64,000 bases of DNA, taken from assembly GCA_028821605.1 (NCBI GenBank), contig JAPPFM010000007.1, positions 62,001 through 126,000 on the forward strand. Reading direction: 5' to 3'. This DNA is from Candidatus Poribacteria bacterium (GTDB taxonomy: Bacteria; Poribacteria; WGA-4E; WGA-3G). A model generated the notes under the pieces. It did not search any database. It was not told the origin of the DNA and saw only the letters and a program-made list of their open reading frames with translations. A program made the position numbers and the translations under genes. Below are positions 7,796-17,025 of the stretch, piece by piece (position 1 is the stretch's first letter; each line of letters opens with the position of its first letter).

Positions 7796-8149
7796 GGGGG
7801 TGTAAAGGTTTCGACGAAGGTAAATGAGATATAGGTTGCATGTCGAGGTCTCCGCAGGCCTCGTTAAATAGGCGGAACACTTATAAATGCTGATGAAGAA
7901 TTAGCATTAGCTGCTTAATACGCAGCTACGCTTTGCCGACCTGTTGCCCGTCAGGGAAGCAAAAGCGTCGCAATACGGGCTAGCCGCTCGTCCTTTCTCA
8001 AGGGGCGTGCCCGCGAACCATCTTTTGAGATAGTCTATTATGAATCCTGCATAGGGGAGTCTGATAGGCGAACCTTAAAACCTGTGATAAGCATGTAGTA
8101 GCCTCTATTGAAATACCTTCGGACGCGGGTTCGATTCCCGCCACCTCCA
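7796..8149 (+). ncRNA. ssrA: Transfer-messenger RNA (tmRNA)
   Basis: The tRNA-like ends are clear: 5' GGGGGTG followed by GTAAAGGTTTCGAC, and 3' GGGTTCGATTCCCGCCACC with CACCTCC pairing to the 5' end (one G-U). The tag reading frame at 7889-7918 encodes ADEELALAA followed by TAA; an extra in-frame Asn codon precedes it, so the resume codon may be GCT or AAT. The stop lies in the loop of a TAGCTGC/GCAGCTA hairpin. It tags proteins from stalled ribosomes for proteolysis, together with SmpB encoded just upstream. CCA is not encoded. Confidence 0.95.
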
Positions 8150-8201
8150 TTTTTACAGCGTCGTTCCGTGCTTACCAGCAATACATTGCTTGCAAAGTGA
8201 C

Positions 8202-8582
8202 ATGGCTGAATTTGCGAACATGCCTCCTCGTATTCAAAAGATTGTGCGCTCGCATCTCTGTGAGGATGAACATGTTTACTTATGTATCCTCGGTCGCTCC
8301 AATGTGCTACGTCCAGATTTCGTTTTTATCACGTCTCGCCGAGTGCTGGTTTTGGATGAACGATATATAGGGAGTCTTGCTGTTTCTTACGCGAACGTCC
8401 GGTGTAATCTGTTGTTCACGGAAATCCGTGGTGTCAAATTGGTTCGGCATCTCAAGCATCGGCTTCTCCGCCAAGCGAGACTTGAAATTAGCATTGTGCG
8501 TGCTGTTCATTGGATTGATAATATCAACTTCCGTTCAGCGCAGTCTGCCTACATCTGTATTTCTGAACATCTCACGAAATAG
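8202..8582 (+). CDS. Bacterial PH-like domain protein
   Basis: The 126-residue protein has the alternating beta-strand pattern of bacterial PH domains, with FVFITSRRVLVLDERYIG (about 40-57), a middle strand ITEIRGVKLV-like segment and a final helix with SAQSAYICISEHL. Such domains bind membranes or protein partners. The ATG at 8202 is preferred; a TTG lies four codons earlier and neither has a strong ribosome binding site. The YqiJ-like membrane gene starts 11 bases after its stop, so the two are likely co-transcribed with flotillin. Confidence 0.6.
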   Translation: MAEFANMPPRIQKIVRSHLCEDEHVYLCILGRSNVLRPDFVFITSRRVLVLDERYIGSLAVSYANVRCNLLFTEIRGVKLVRHLKHRLLRQARLEISIVRAVHWIDNINFRSAQSAYICISEHLTK

Positions 8583-8593
8583 AGAAGAACGCC

Positions 8594-9325
8594 ATGATAG
8601 AATTCCTGAATTATCTTATCGTCTCATACAACGCCTGGTTCACGGCACCGCTAACTATCGTCTTTCTGCTCGCGATCTTTCGACTCGCGATGGGGGCAAT
8701 TGACTTCGGTGACGCAGACGCTGATATAGATGCTGATATGGATGTGGATGCTGATATAGATATAGATGCCGACATTGATGCGGATATGGACATTGATGCT
8801 GATGTCGATGCGGATATGGACGTAGATGCTGATGTCGCCGGAGATGCAGGCGGTCTGACTCCCTCTTTCGGCGACGTATTTGGATTTTTGAATGTTGGCA
8901 AGGTCCCCTTGATGGTTGTGCTGATGTCGCTATTTGCAACATGGGGCATCACAGGACTCATCGCGAACGCACTCCTTAATGTTGCTGAGAATCAACAGTG
9001 GGTTTGGATATCGTGTCTTATCGCCCTGTTCTGTTGCGTATTAGGAACGCGTTACATCTCCATGGGACTCTCAAAACTGTTTCCAGAAAGTGAAAAAGCG
9101 ATCAGTGATGTCCACCTGCTCGGTTTAAGTGGGCGGGTTATTAGTGGACAGATTACAACGACCTTTGGGACCGCTCGCGTACAAGTTCCCGATGGACCCG
9201 AATTGACCGTCAGCTGCCGTGTCAAATCCGATGAAGTTACACCTGTCAAGGGGGATACTGTTGTGCTCATAAACTATGATCGCGCGAAACGCATCTTTGA
9301 TGTAAGAAAAAGTGAAATGGAGTAA
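8594..9325 (+). CDS. NfeD/YqiJ-like membrane protein with Asp-Ala-Asp repeat
   Basis: The protein has 243 residues. One transmembrane helix (about 18-35) is followed by an aspartate-rich repeat of D-A-D-I/M/V units (about 38-82), two or three membrane helices (about 98-165) and a C-terminal OB-fold of the NfeD type (GLSGRVISGQ to VINYDRAK-like strands, about 175-235). In E. coli and relatives YqiJ with YqiK (flotillin) and NfeD with flotillin form membrane-microdomain pairs, and here the flotillin gene follows 153 bases downstream. The acidic repeat is not usual for the family; it could bind calcium or other cations. The function in this organism is inferred from the pairing. Confidence 0.8.
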   Translation: MIEFLNYLIVSYNAWFTAPLTIVFLLAIFRLAMGAIDFGDADADIDADMDVDADIDIDADIDADMDIDADVDADMDVDADVAGDAGGLTPSFGDVFGFLNVGKVPLMVVLMSLFATWGITGLIANALLNVAENQQWVWISCLIALFCCVLGTRYISMGLSKLFPESEKAISDVHLLGLSGRVISGQITTTFGTARVQVPDGPELTVSCRVKSDEVTPVKGDTVVLINYDRAKRIFDVRKSEME

Positions 9326-9478
9326 CGTTTTAACAATTCTCTATCGTCGGTTGGTGATTAAGAGATGTTTTGTAAAAATCTCTCCAAACTTGGTGGGTGC
9401 CTTAAGGAGCGTGAATTGTTGCACAACGCCTCCCTAACCTAAAACTGATAACCATTAAAGCATAGAGGAGAATTAGAC

Positions 9479-11338
9479 ATGTTCGGCGCAAATGCTAATT
9501 TATTTTTCACTGTTGTCGGTAGTATTATCGCTTTGCTCGTTGTTTTCTTGTTAATTTATCGTTCCTTTTACAAAAAAGCACCAGCAGATTCGGCGTTAGT
9601 CATCGCAGGTGGGCGAAAAAAGCGCGTCGTCTTTGGCGGAAGCCTCATCAATCCTATTACCAACACAACACAACTCATTTCCTTGAATACACTCCAGTTA
9701 CCCGTTGAACGAACAGGGCAAGCCGCACTTATCACCAAAGATAGTTTGCGGGTTGATCTTGAAGCACAGTTCTATGTTAAAATCGAACCCAATGAACAGG
9801 ATGTACTCAAAGCCGTCGCGAGTCTCGGCAATAAAACATTAACGCCCGCCGAAGTCAATAAACTTCTCGAAGGTAAACTTGTCGGCGTTCTGCGCAGCGT
9901 TGCCGCAACCATGGATTTACAAGAATTGCACGAAAAACGACAGCAATTTTCCGACCAGGTCCAGGAGGCTTGCCGCGACGACCTTGAACAGAACGGTTTT
10001 AAATTGGAAAGTGTCGCCGTCACCAACCTTGATCAGACACCGCTTGAGGAACTTAACGAGAACAACCGCTTTGACGTTGTCGCCATTCAAACTATCAAGG
10101 AAGAAGTTGAAGACCGGCAGACCAAAACCGCACGCATCGAACACGAAAACCAAGTGAAACGTGAAGAAGACCGACTCAAAGCCCAACTTGAGATTAAACA
10201 GCGTGAAGAACAAACCGAGACGGAGGGCTTAGAAGTAGAGAAACGCCTCGACTTCGCACAGGAAGAACAGCGCAAGGCTATCGCTACCAACAAAGCCGAA
10301 CAGGAACGCGAAATTGAAGCGCATAAATTTGAACAGCAACAAGCTGTTGAGGAAGCGCGAATCAAGCAAGAAGAAGTGGTAAAGTCTACGGAGATTTTGC
10401 AGAAACAAAGGCTTGATACCGCACGGATTGAACAGGAACGTCAAGTCCAAGAAACCGAGATCGCGCAGAAGCAGGCGGTTGAAGTCGCTCGTGTTCAGCA
10501 AGAACAGATGATTGAGGAGGCGCAAATTCAGCGCGAACTTACCGTCGAAAAAGCCAAGATTGAGCAGCAACGCGCTGTTGAGGAAGCCGGTATCTCCAGC
10601 AGAATCGTTATTATTGAGAAAGACCGCGAGGAAAAAGAGGCGCAGGCTGAGAACGCCATTCAGGTCTCAATCAAGGAAAAGGAGCGCGAGGCAGCACTCA
10701 TTGAACTCTTGGACGTTAGCGCACAAAAGGCAAAAGCCGAAGCGGCTGTTTTAACGGCTGAGGCTATTGAAGAGGCGGAGCGCCAAAGTCAGGTCGCTCT
10801 TATACGCGCTGAACAGGAAGCGGATGAGGAGCGCATCGCTAAGGAACGCGCCGCCGATGCGGAAGCCTATACTATTGTCGAGACTGCTAAGGCGGAACTT
10901 GGGGCGGCTGAAGTCAAGGCACAAGCCCAAAGGATTCTTGCAGAGGCACTCCTTGTTGAAGCGAAAGCGAAAGCTGATGGTGAAGAAGCATCGATTGCTG
11001 CGAAGAATCAGGCGGATTCCAAAGTGCTCGTTAGCGATGCTATATTGGCATTGGTGGAATCCCTACCCGAGGTGACCAACGAGTTGATGAAACCCGCAGA
11101 GCGAATTGAAAGTATCCGTGTGCTTGACCTCGGCGGTGGTAATGGTAATGGCAGCGGTAGTATGAACCGGATCCTCAGTTCAATTGTAAACGCTGGCGCG
11201 GCTGTGCCGTTACTAAAAGAGATCGTCGGTTTCAGCGGTTTGGATACCGAAAAAATTGCACAGACTGTTCGCGACTACGCTTCCGGTGTGGTGGTCGATT
11301 CCCGAACGGATTCAGCAGCATCGACGGATGACGATTAG
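9479..11338 (+). CDS. Flotillin/SPFH family protein (YqiK-like)
   Basis: This 619-residue protein begins with a transmembrane helix (about 8-28), then an SPFH domain (about 35-190, with VVFGGSLINPITNTTQLISL) and a very long coiled coil rich in Glu, Ala, Gln and Lys (about 190-500). The C-terminus is Gly/Asn-rich (GGGNGNGSGS near 555) and ends in SGLDTEKI. Flotillins oligomerise at the inner membrane and organise functional membrane microdomains. AGAGGAGAATTAG precedes the ATG. It probably works with the NfeD/YqiJ-like protein encoded upstream. Confidence 0.92.
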   Translation: MFGANANLFFTVVGSIIALLVVFLLIYRSFYKKAPADSALVIAGGRKKRVVFGGSLINPITNTTQLISLNTLQLPVERTGQAALITKDSLRVDLEAQFYVKIEPNEQDVLKAVASLGNKTLTPAEVNKLLEGKLVGVLRSVAATMDLQELHEKRQQFSDQVQEACRDDLEQNGFKLESVAVTNLDQTPLEELNENNRFDVVAIQTIKEEVEDRQTKTARIEHENQVKREEDRLKAQLEIKQREEQTETEGLEVEKRLDFAQEEQRKAIATNKAEQEREIEAHKFEQQQAVEEARIKQEEVVKSTEILQKQRLDTARIEQERQVQETEIAQKQAVEVARVQQEQMIEEAQIQRELTVEKAKIEQQRAVEEAGISSRIVIIEKDREEKEAQAENAIQVSIKEKEREAALIELLDVSAQKAKAEAAVLTAEAIEEAERQSQVALIRAEQEADEERIAKERAADAEAYTIVETAKAELGAAEVKAQAQRILAEALLVEAKAKADGEEASIAAKNQADSKVLVSDAILALVESLPEVTNELMKPAERIESIRVLDLGGGNGNGSGSMNRILSSIVNAGAAVPLLKEIVGFSGLDTEKIAQTVRDYASGVVVDSRTDSAASTDDD

Positions 11339-11454
11339 GTGACGTTTTTGTGAGTTTAAGGCGTGGTTCTTGCTACACTCACTTTCACTCTTAAACAAAC
11401 ACTGGCGAGAATGGACGTTGCTTTAAATGCCAGTGCGTATGAAAGGATGCACAG

Positions 11455-11964
11455 ATGGAAAAACAGAAACAGCCAGAAATTGAGGTTAAAGTTAACTTCC
11501 TCTCAATCGATCGGAGCACGGGAGCACCAATAGTTGTCCTAAAAGAAAAAGAGGGCGATTTGAATCGGATACTGCTGATCTGTATCGGTGAATCGGAGGC
11601 GGCGGCTATCCAGAGACATTTAGAAAAAATGGAACCCCCGCGTCCGATGACACACGATTTGCTCAAGACTTTGATTGAAACACTTGATGCAAAAGTCGTG
11701 TCTGTGTGTGTACGTTCCTTTGAAAAACGGACTTTCTATGCACATACGACATTGCAGGTGAAGAATGACAACATTGATGTAGACTGTCGTCCCAGCGATG
11801 CAATCGCGCTCGCGCTTCGCTGTGAAGCCCCAATCTACGTTGCCGAAGATGTGATTGTCGAACAGGGGTTCGCTGAGCAGGAACTTGAAAGAGGGCAGCA
11901 GCACGATACGAAAGATGTACTGGAAAATTTGGATGACGACACGCTAAAGCAGTATACGGTCTAA
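11455..11964 (+). CDS. Bifunctional nuclease family protein (DUF151)
   Basis: The 169-residue protein matches the bifunctional nuclease/DUF151 pattern: IVVLKEKEG (about 22-30), ICIGESEAAAI (about 42-52), RPMTHDLLK (about 62-70), and the hallmark RPSDAIALALR (about 113-123) followed by PIYVAED. Family members have been reported with DNase and RNase activity, and a plant relative acts in defence signalling; the bacterial role is poorly known. AAAGGA precedes the ATG. The C-terminus is acidic. It stands between flotillin and the D-aminoacylase on the same strand. Confidence 0.88.
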   Translation: MEKQKQPEIEVKVNFLSIDRSTGAPIVVLKEKEGDLNRILLICIGESEAAAIQRHLEKMEPPRPMTHDLLKTLIETLDAKVVSVCVRSFEKRTFYAHTTLQVKNDNIDVDCRPSDAIALALRCEAPIYVAEDVIVEQGFAEQELERGQQHDTKDVLENLDDDTLKQYTV

Positions 11965-12029
11965 CATAGACTGTGGACGTATCCAGCGACGTTAAAAGAT
12001 CTTATCCTGCCCTGCAAAGGAGAAAAACA

Positions 12030-13724
12030 GTGTATGATCTTGTCATTCGCAACGGAACGGTTATTGATGGAACCGGCAAGCCCAGTTTCAAAGCCGATGT
12101 TGCCATCAATGGTGAGCGTATCACGACTGTCGGCGATGTTTCTGACGCTGCGCACCGGGTAATTGATGCCACAGACAAACTCGTCACACCCGGTTTTGTA
12201 GATACGCATACACACATGGATGCGCAATTTATGTGGGATCCGCTCGGTACACCAACATGCTGGCACGGCATTACCACACTGGTTCTCGGAAGTTGCGGCG
12301 TAAGTTTTGCCCCTGTTAAGCAGGCAGATCACATGGTTTTGGCGAAGGTGCTTGAAAGTGTTGAAGGTATTCCTGCAGAAAGTATCATGTCGAGTTTGCG
12401 TTGGAATTGGGAAACCTTCGGGGAATACTATGACGCATTAGATGCCTGTCCGAAGGGTGTGAATGTCTGCGGTATGATTGGGCATGCAGCGACCCGTTAC
12501 CACGCTATGGGTGAAGAGAGTCTGAAAAGAGATAGAAACCCAGCCCCTGATGAGATGAAGGTGATGCGGGGTTGCGTTGATGAGGCGATGGAGGCGGGCG
12601 CGCTGGGATTCTCTACTTCTCGAACCCTTACGCACAAAACCTCTGAAGGTATTCCGATTCCTGGTACCTTTGCTCAGCTTGATGAACTTGTCGCGCTCGC
12701 CCAAGCCGTTGGAAGACACAATAAAGGGGTTTTCCAATGGGCACCCGGTTTTGGGGAATATGAAGACTATCCGACAACAGAGTATCCAGAGACGCGAAAA
12801 GAGATTCACCGCATCGCTGAGGTAAACCGACAGAGCGGATGTCCAGTGATCTTTAGTGCGTTCACGCACGAGGCTGTGCCAACAATTCAGACCTTATATT
12901 TGAAATGGATTGATGAAGAGCGAGCCGCCGGAGCACAAGCCCGTCCGATGGTGTCTTCCCGCGTGAATACGGTAATGGTTGGTCTCTGCAATTGGATGCC
13001 GATTCGAGACGCAAGCGCGTGGAAAGAATTATACAGTCTCCCTTACGCTGAGCGGTTGACTGCGATCCGAGATGAAAAAACGCGTACGAAACTGATGGAC
13101 ATTCCTCCAGAAAGTGATGAACGCCTCGGTAAAATGCTATATCGCTTCGGACCGACGGAATGCGAATATGTCCGTAAACCGGAGAATCTGTTGCACAATA
13201 TTGCCGATGAAAACAACGAGCGTCCGATAGAGACAATTATTCGATTATTCCACGAAACTGATGGACGGCAGCTCTTTGCTTTTGCAACGAACAATCATAA
13301 CCTTGAACATGTTGAGGAAGTTGTGCGTTACCGAGACACCCTCCTTGGTCTCGGCGATGCAGGCGCGCATGTCAATGCGATCTGCGATGCCTCCCTCTCA
13401 ACGCATGCTTTGACGTATTGGCACGGTGAACGACAAATCTTCAGCCTTGAAGAGACTATCCGTCGCTTAACTTCCGATGGTGCGGAAGCCTTCGGAATCC
13501 CTGAACGTGGATTGCTAAAACCAGGGTATTATGCCGATGTCAATGTAATTGATGCAGAGAACCTCCGCATGGAAGTTCCCGAATTTGTGTATGATCTACC
13601 TGTTGGAGCGGGACGTTGGACGCAACGGGCACAAGGTTACGACTACACCCTTGTGAACGGTAACGTTGTTGTTGAGAACGACAACCATACGGGTCGTCTC
13701 GTCGGGAAACTCATCAGGATTTAA
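12030..13724 (+). CDS. N-acyl-D-amino-acid deacylase (D-aminoacylase, amidohydrolase family 3)
   Basis: This 564-residue amidohydrolase hydrolyses N-acyl-D-amino acids or related amides. The metal motif HTHMD (about 60-64), the D-aminoacylase Cys in GSCGVSF (about 87) and the late GDAGAHV motif (about 448) are present. The GTG at 12030 is chosen because AAAGGAG lies 7 nt before it and the protein then begins at YDLVIRNGTVIDG, the usual first strand; the open frame extends upstream to 11973 without a site. D-aminoacylases are numerous in poribacterial genomes and may serve in D-amino acid or cell-wall scavenging; the substrate is not determined. Confidence 0.92.
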   Translation: MYDLVIRNGTVIDGTGKPSFKADVAINGERITTVGDVSDAAHRVIDATDKLVTPGFVDTHTHMDAQFMWDPLGTPTCWHGITTLVLGSCGVSFAPVKQADHMVLAKVLESVEGIPAESIMSSLRWNWETFGEYYDALDACPKGVNVCGMIGHAATRYHAMGEESLKRDRNPAPDEMKVMRGCVDEAMEAGALGFSTSRTLTHKTSEGIPIPGTFAQLDELVALAQAVGRHNKGVFQWAPGFGEYEDYPTTEYPETRKEIHRIAEVNRQSGCPVIFSAFTHEAVPTIQTLYLKWIDEERAAGAQARPMVSSRVNTVMVGLCNWMPIRDASAWKELYSLPYAERLTAIRDEKTRTKLMDIPPESDERLGKMLYRFGPTECEYVRKPENLLHNIADENNERPIETIIRLFHETDGRQLFAFATNNHNLEHVEEVVRYRDTLLGLGDAGAHVNAICDASLSTHALTYWHGERQIFSLEETIRRLTSDGAEAFGIPERGLLKPGYYADVNVIDAENLRMEVPEFVYDLPVGAGRWTQRAQGYDYTLVNGNVVVENDNHTGRLVGKLIRI

Positions 13725-13787
13725 GGTTTGGAGGCGTGTTGCATCTCGTTAAGGCGAAATGCATTCTTTGTGGGAGACGTACTTATT

Positions 13788-13991
13788 ATGACAGAACAAG
13801 CGCAGACCCCTGAATCAGATGACCCAAAAAGCGAACAGTTCCGCGATTACATCCGCCACCGACAACTCGAAATGCTTTCTGAGGACCTCTGGGACGAGTA
13901 CCTCTGGGGCGAGTTAGGTGCTGCAGTCCGGGATTTCAAGAATGAACCGTGGGGAAAATCTTCGGACGAAACCACCCCAGAATCAACCTAA
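13788..13991 (+). CDS. Small acidic hypothetical protein (67 aa)
   Basis: The product is acidic and tryptophan-rich in its middle (DLWDEYLWGELG, about 34-45) and lacks cysteines and membrane segments. I do not recognise a family. The ATG at 13788 is preferred over the upstream in-frame start; a GGGAG lies 13 nt upstream. It ends 21 bases before the DNA methyltransferase gene, so it may be a small companion of that enzyme, but no sequence feature proves this. Confidence 0.55.
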   Translation: MTEQAQTPESDDPKSEQFRDYIRHRQLEMLSEDLWDEYLWGELGAAVRDFKNEPWGKSSDETTPEST

Positions 13992-14012
13992 TTGTGAGAA
14001 CGCTTAAACGTC

Positions 14013-14930
14013 ATGGGCAATTCATTTCGAACAAACTGCACTGTCCTTCATGAGAGTTGCACAACTGCGTTGGATAGGGGCGACTTTGCCTCAAGAATAG
14101 ACCTCTCCTTTCTCGATCCTCCCTTTAATCAGGATAAGGCTTACAATGCATGGGATGATAATTTGCCCCCAGAGGAATATTGGGGATGGATGCGTGAGAT
14201 CTGTGCAAAGGTGTATGCCCTAACTTCTGATGGCGGTGCGATTTATTTCATGCAACGTGAGAAAAACACAGAATTCGTGTTGCAATGCTTGCGGGATGCT
14301 GGGTGGACCTTTCAAAACCTGATTATCTGGAAAAAGAAAACCTCAGCAGTGCCCGGAATAAAGCGTTTCGGCAAACATTATCAAGTTATTGTGTTTGCAA
14401 CGAAAGGAAAAACACCGCGTGTTTTTCATCGTCTGCGCATTGACCCGCCGCTGCCGGCAGACTACAAGCACGAGCGGGAAAATGGGATGTTCGTTACCGA
14501 TGTATGGGACGATATACGTGAATTGACCTCCGGCTATTTTGCAGGCGATGAAGCGTTGCGGGATGCAGAGGGGAATCGCTTGCACAAGCAGCAAACACCT
14601 ATTCAACTTCTCCTTCGGATTATTCTCTCCTCTACAAACTCCGGTGATGTTGTACTTGATCCTTTCGCAGGATCAGGGACAACGTTGGTTGTGGCAGAAC
14701 AATTGGGGCGGAGATCGATAGGAGTTGAGCTTGACTCGCATAATGTCACGCTCATTCAAGACAGACTCGCTGAACAGAGAGAATCAGATGATGTCTCGCG
14801 TTTTTTCAAGGATTACACATGTACCCCGAATTTAGAAGCAATTTGGGGGGCAACTGCGTTGGACAAAAAATCTATATCTTCTGAGGCAGCTGTTTCTAAG
14901 CAGGTGGCGTTGCTTGCGTCAAATCAATAA
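14013..14930 (+). CDS. Site-specific DNA methyltransferase (amino-methyltransferase, beta-type order)
   Basis: The 305-residue enzyme methylates an exocyclic amino group (N6-adenine or N4-cytosine) in DNA. The catalytic motif IV DPPF lies at about 36-39 and the AdoMet-binding motif I FAGSGTT at about 219-225. Catalytic motif before AdoMet motif is the beta-class order. DPPF favours adenine or cytosine amino methylation without deciding between them. A recognition region lies between about 110 and 190. A second methyltransferase of the C5-cytosine class follows 133 bases downstream. No restriction endonuclease is evident beside it. Confidence 0.9.
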   Translation: MGNSFRTNCTVLHESCTTALDRGDFASRIDLSFLDPPFNQDKAYNAWDDNLPPEEYWGWMREICAKVYALTSDGGAIYFMQREKNTEFVLQCLRDAGWTFQNLIIWKKKTSAVPGIKRFGKHYQVIVFATKGKTPRVFHRLRIDPPLPADYKHERENGMFVTDVWDDIRELTSGYFAGDEALRDAEGNRLHKQQTPIQLLLRIILSSTNSGDVVLDPFAGSGTTLVVAEQLGRRSIGVELDSHNVTLIQDRLAEQRESDDVSRFFKDYTCTPNLEAIWGATALDKKSISSEAAVSKQVALLASNQ

Positions 14931-15063
14931 TCAGATGATTTACTTAAAATTTATCGCTGAATAGATTTTATTGATAGCTGCATACAATTAACCTTTGGTT
15001 CTAACCGTCCTTGGAACCATACGGTTCATAAGGAAACTGATAAAGAATCAAGAGGAACAGCGA

Positions 15064-16215
15064 ATGTCCTCCAAAGCAATTAAAACAACAGTTGAACTTT
15101 TCGCGGGTATAGGTGGATTTCGTTTAGCTGCCGCCCAAAATGGACTTCAGACGTTGTGGGCAAATGATATTTGTCCGAAAGCCTGTCAAGTTTATCAGAG
15201 TCGATTTGGAGATGCTGAAATTCACCAAGGCGATATTCGTGAATTGACACACGAAATTCCGCCCCACGATCTGCTCACAGCGGGGTTTCCTTGCCAACCG
15301 TTCAGTAGTGCTGGGCAAAAAAAGGGTTTTCGCGATCCAAGGGGGATACTCTTTTCTGTTATTGTAGATGTTTTAAAGGAACATCGCCCACCTTATTTTA
15401 TTTTGGAGAATGTAAAACGCCTACTTTTAATGGAGAAGGGGATACATTTTGCAACAGTACTTTCTGCACTAACAGAACTCGGTTATCATATTGAGTGGCG
15501 TTTAGTCAATACGAGACACTTCGGCTTGGCACAGAACCGTGAGCGCGTACTTATATTAGGTTCTTTAGATGTAAAGGATAATTATCCTGCAATTAGACTT
15601 GCAAGTTTAAAAGATCTGTGTGACGGTTTAGGAAGCAATTTTCGTTGGCTCACGGATATGTCAAGCTGGGTTGAAATTGAAAAACACCACCGGAAATTTG
15701 CCAATTGGGGTTTAGCATTTCGTCAACGTTTTTTTGCCTGTAATTTGGAATGCTTCTCGGAAGCGAAGCCATCTGTAACGCTCCGTAGCGTCCTGCAATC
15801 TACTGTTAACTCAACTTTTGATTTTACTGAGAGCACGCTCCAACGTTTAGAAGAAAGCACGCGGATTAATAGATTTCTTGATGGTGTCCAACTCCTCTAT
15901 AATCAGAAAAGAGGAGCTCGCATGGGATATACGGTGTTTGGTGTTGATGGAATCGCACCAACACTTACAGCTGCTACCAGTCGACATTATGAACGTTACA
16001 AAGTGGGGAATCGATATCGGCGATTAACAAATATAGAATATGCGCGATTGCAAGGTTTCCCAGATGATCACTGTTCTGCTGTTTCCATTTATAATCAATA
16101 TGCCTTATATGGTAACGCGATTCCACCTGTATTCGCAAATTGGGTGCTCGATAAAATTTTACGAAACCGTTTGACCTCATTGGAAAACGTTAACGGGCAA
16201 CAACTCTATCTGTAG
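15064..16215 (+). CDS. DNA (cytosine-5) methyltransferase
   Basis: The enzyme has 383 residues with the m5C-methyltransferase motifs in normal order: motif I ELFAGIGGFRLA (about 11-22), motif IV GFPCQPFS with the catalytic Cys (about 76-83), motif VI ENV (about 115), motif VIII QNRERV (about 156) and motif X YGNAI (about 350). It forms a transient bond with C6 of cytosine and transfers methyl from AdoMet to C5. The ATG at 15064 is preceded by GAGGA; the open frame starts earlier at 14995 without a site. It is AT-richer than its neighbours, consistent with transfer. A partner endonuclease is not visible. Confidence 0.93.
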   Translation: MSSKAIKTTVELFAGIGGFRLAAAQNGLQTLWANDICPKACQVYQSRFGDAEIHQGDIRELTHEIPPHDLLTAGFPCQPFSSAGQKKGFRDPRGILFSVIVDVLKEHRPPYFILENVKRLLLMEKGIHFATVLSALTELGYHIEWRLVNTRHFGLAQNRERVLILGSLDVKDNYPAIRLASLKDLCDGLGSNFRWLTDMSSWVEIEKHHRKFANWGLAFRQRFFACNLECFSEAKPSVTLRSVLQSTVNSTFDFTESTLQRLEESTRINRFLDGVQLLYNQKRGARMGYTVFGVDGIAPTLTAATSRHYERYKVGNRYRRLTNIEYARLQGFPDDHCSAVSIYNQYALYGNAIPPVFANWVLDKILRNRLTSLENVNGQQLYL

Positions 16216-16228
16216 TGTTGAGAGAACA

Positions 16229-16966
16229 TTACTCAATCTCATAGACCACCGTGATATTCACGGTAACAGTAAGTTCACCAGCCTCAATGGGGGTTGCGCT
16301 GCGCGCGCTGTCATCCGAGAAGGCTGCTTCTGCAGCATAGGCAACCGGAGGCGGTGTCGTGTAAGATGTTTCAGTGATCGTGATAGGTTTTCCAAGGGTA
16401 ACACCACTTGCATCCGCTAAGGTTTTTGCTTTTGCTTCCGCATCTTTTACTGCCAAACTACGCGCTTGCATCTGTAATGCTGTAGCATCTTCAATCATGA
16501 ATTGGATAGAATTTACAACGACAGTATCCCCGCCAGCTTCGGCAGCATCATCAATGATGTCGCTGAGACTTTCCAGTTTTCGCACCTTTGCGCGAACGGT
16601 GTTGTTCACGCTATAACCCCGCAGCTCGCGTCCGTTATCCGTGTAGTTGTACTGTGGATAGATGCTGAATCTTTCCGTTTGAATGTCATTTTCAGCGATG
16701 TCGTTGGTTTTCAGAGAATCAATCACCGCTGTCATCGCGATCGCGGCTTCCTCACGTGCCTCCGCAACTGTCTCTTTCTCAACAGATACACCTAAATAGA
16801 TCGTTGCTATATCCGGTTCACCGGTGACTAAACCGCTTCCTGTCACGTGGATGCTTCTGCTCTCCTGTGATTGTAACAACGGTGCCACGATTTGTGGTTC
16901 GCATCCGGTGATTGTTATAGCCATTAATGCACTCAGCCCTAAACACAAAGACTTTAATCTCTTCAC
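16229..16966 (-). CDS. SIMPL domain (DUF541) lipoprotein
   Basis: This 245-residue protein begins with a lipoprotein signal peptide ending in the lipobox ITGC (Cys at about 22), so the mature protein is probably anchored in the envelope. The SIMPL/DUF541 signature is present: ITVTGSG-like SIHVTGSGLVTGEPD (about 39-53), the middle YSVNNTVRAKVR (about 123) and the final AGELTVTVNITVVYEIE-like strand. Family members form oligomeric periplasmic barrels; their role is unclear. The start is GTG at 16966 with AAAAGGAAA upstream. It is downstream of the Gld-type ABC genes and may be co-transcribed with them. Confidence 0.88.
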   Translation of the reverse strand: MKRLKSLCLGLSALMAITITGCEPQIVAPLLQSQESRSIHVTGSGLVTGEPDIATIYLGVSVEKETVAEAREEAAIAMTAVIDSLKTNDIAENDIQTERFSIYPQYNYTDNGRELRGYSVNNTVRAKVRKLESLSDIIDDAAEAGGDTVVVNSIQFMIEDATALQMQARSLAVKDAEAKAKTLADASGVTLGKPITITETSYTTPPPVAYAAEAAFSDDSARSATPIEAGELTVTVNITVVYEIE

Positions 16967-17025
16967 GGTAAATTTCCTTTTGGTGCGGTAGTCGTACCGC
17001 GATATTGTGTACGTTAAAGGGTTGC

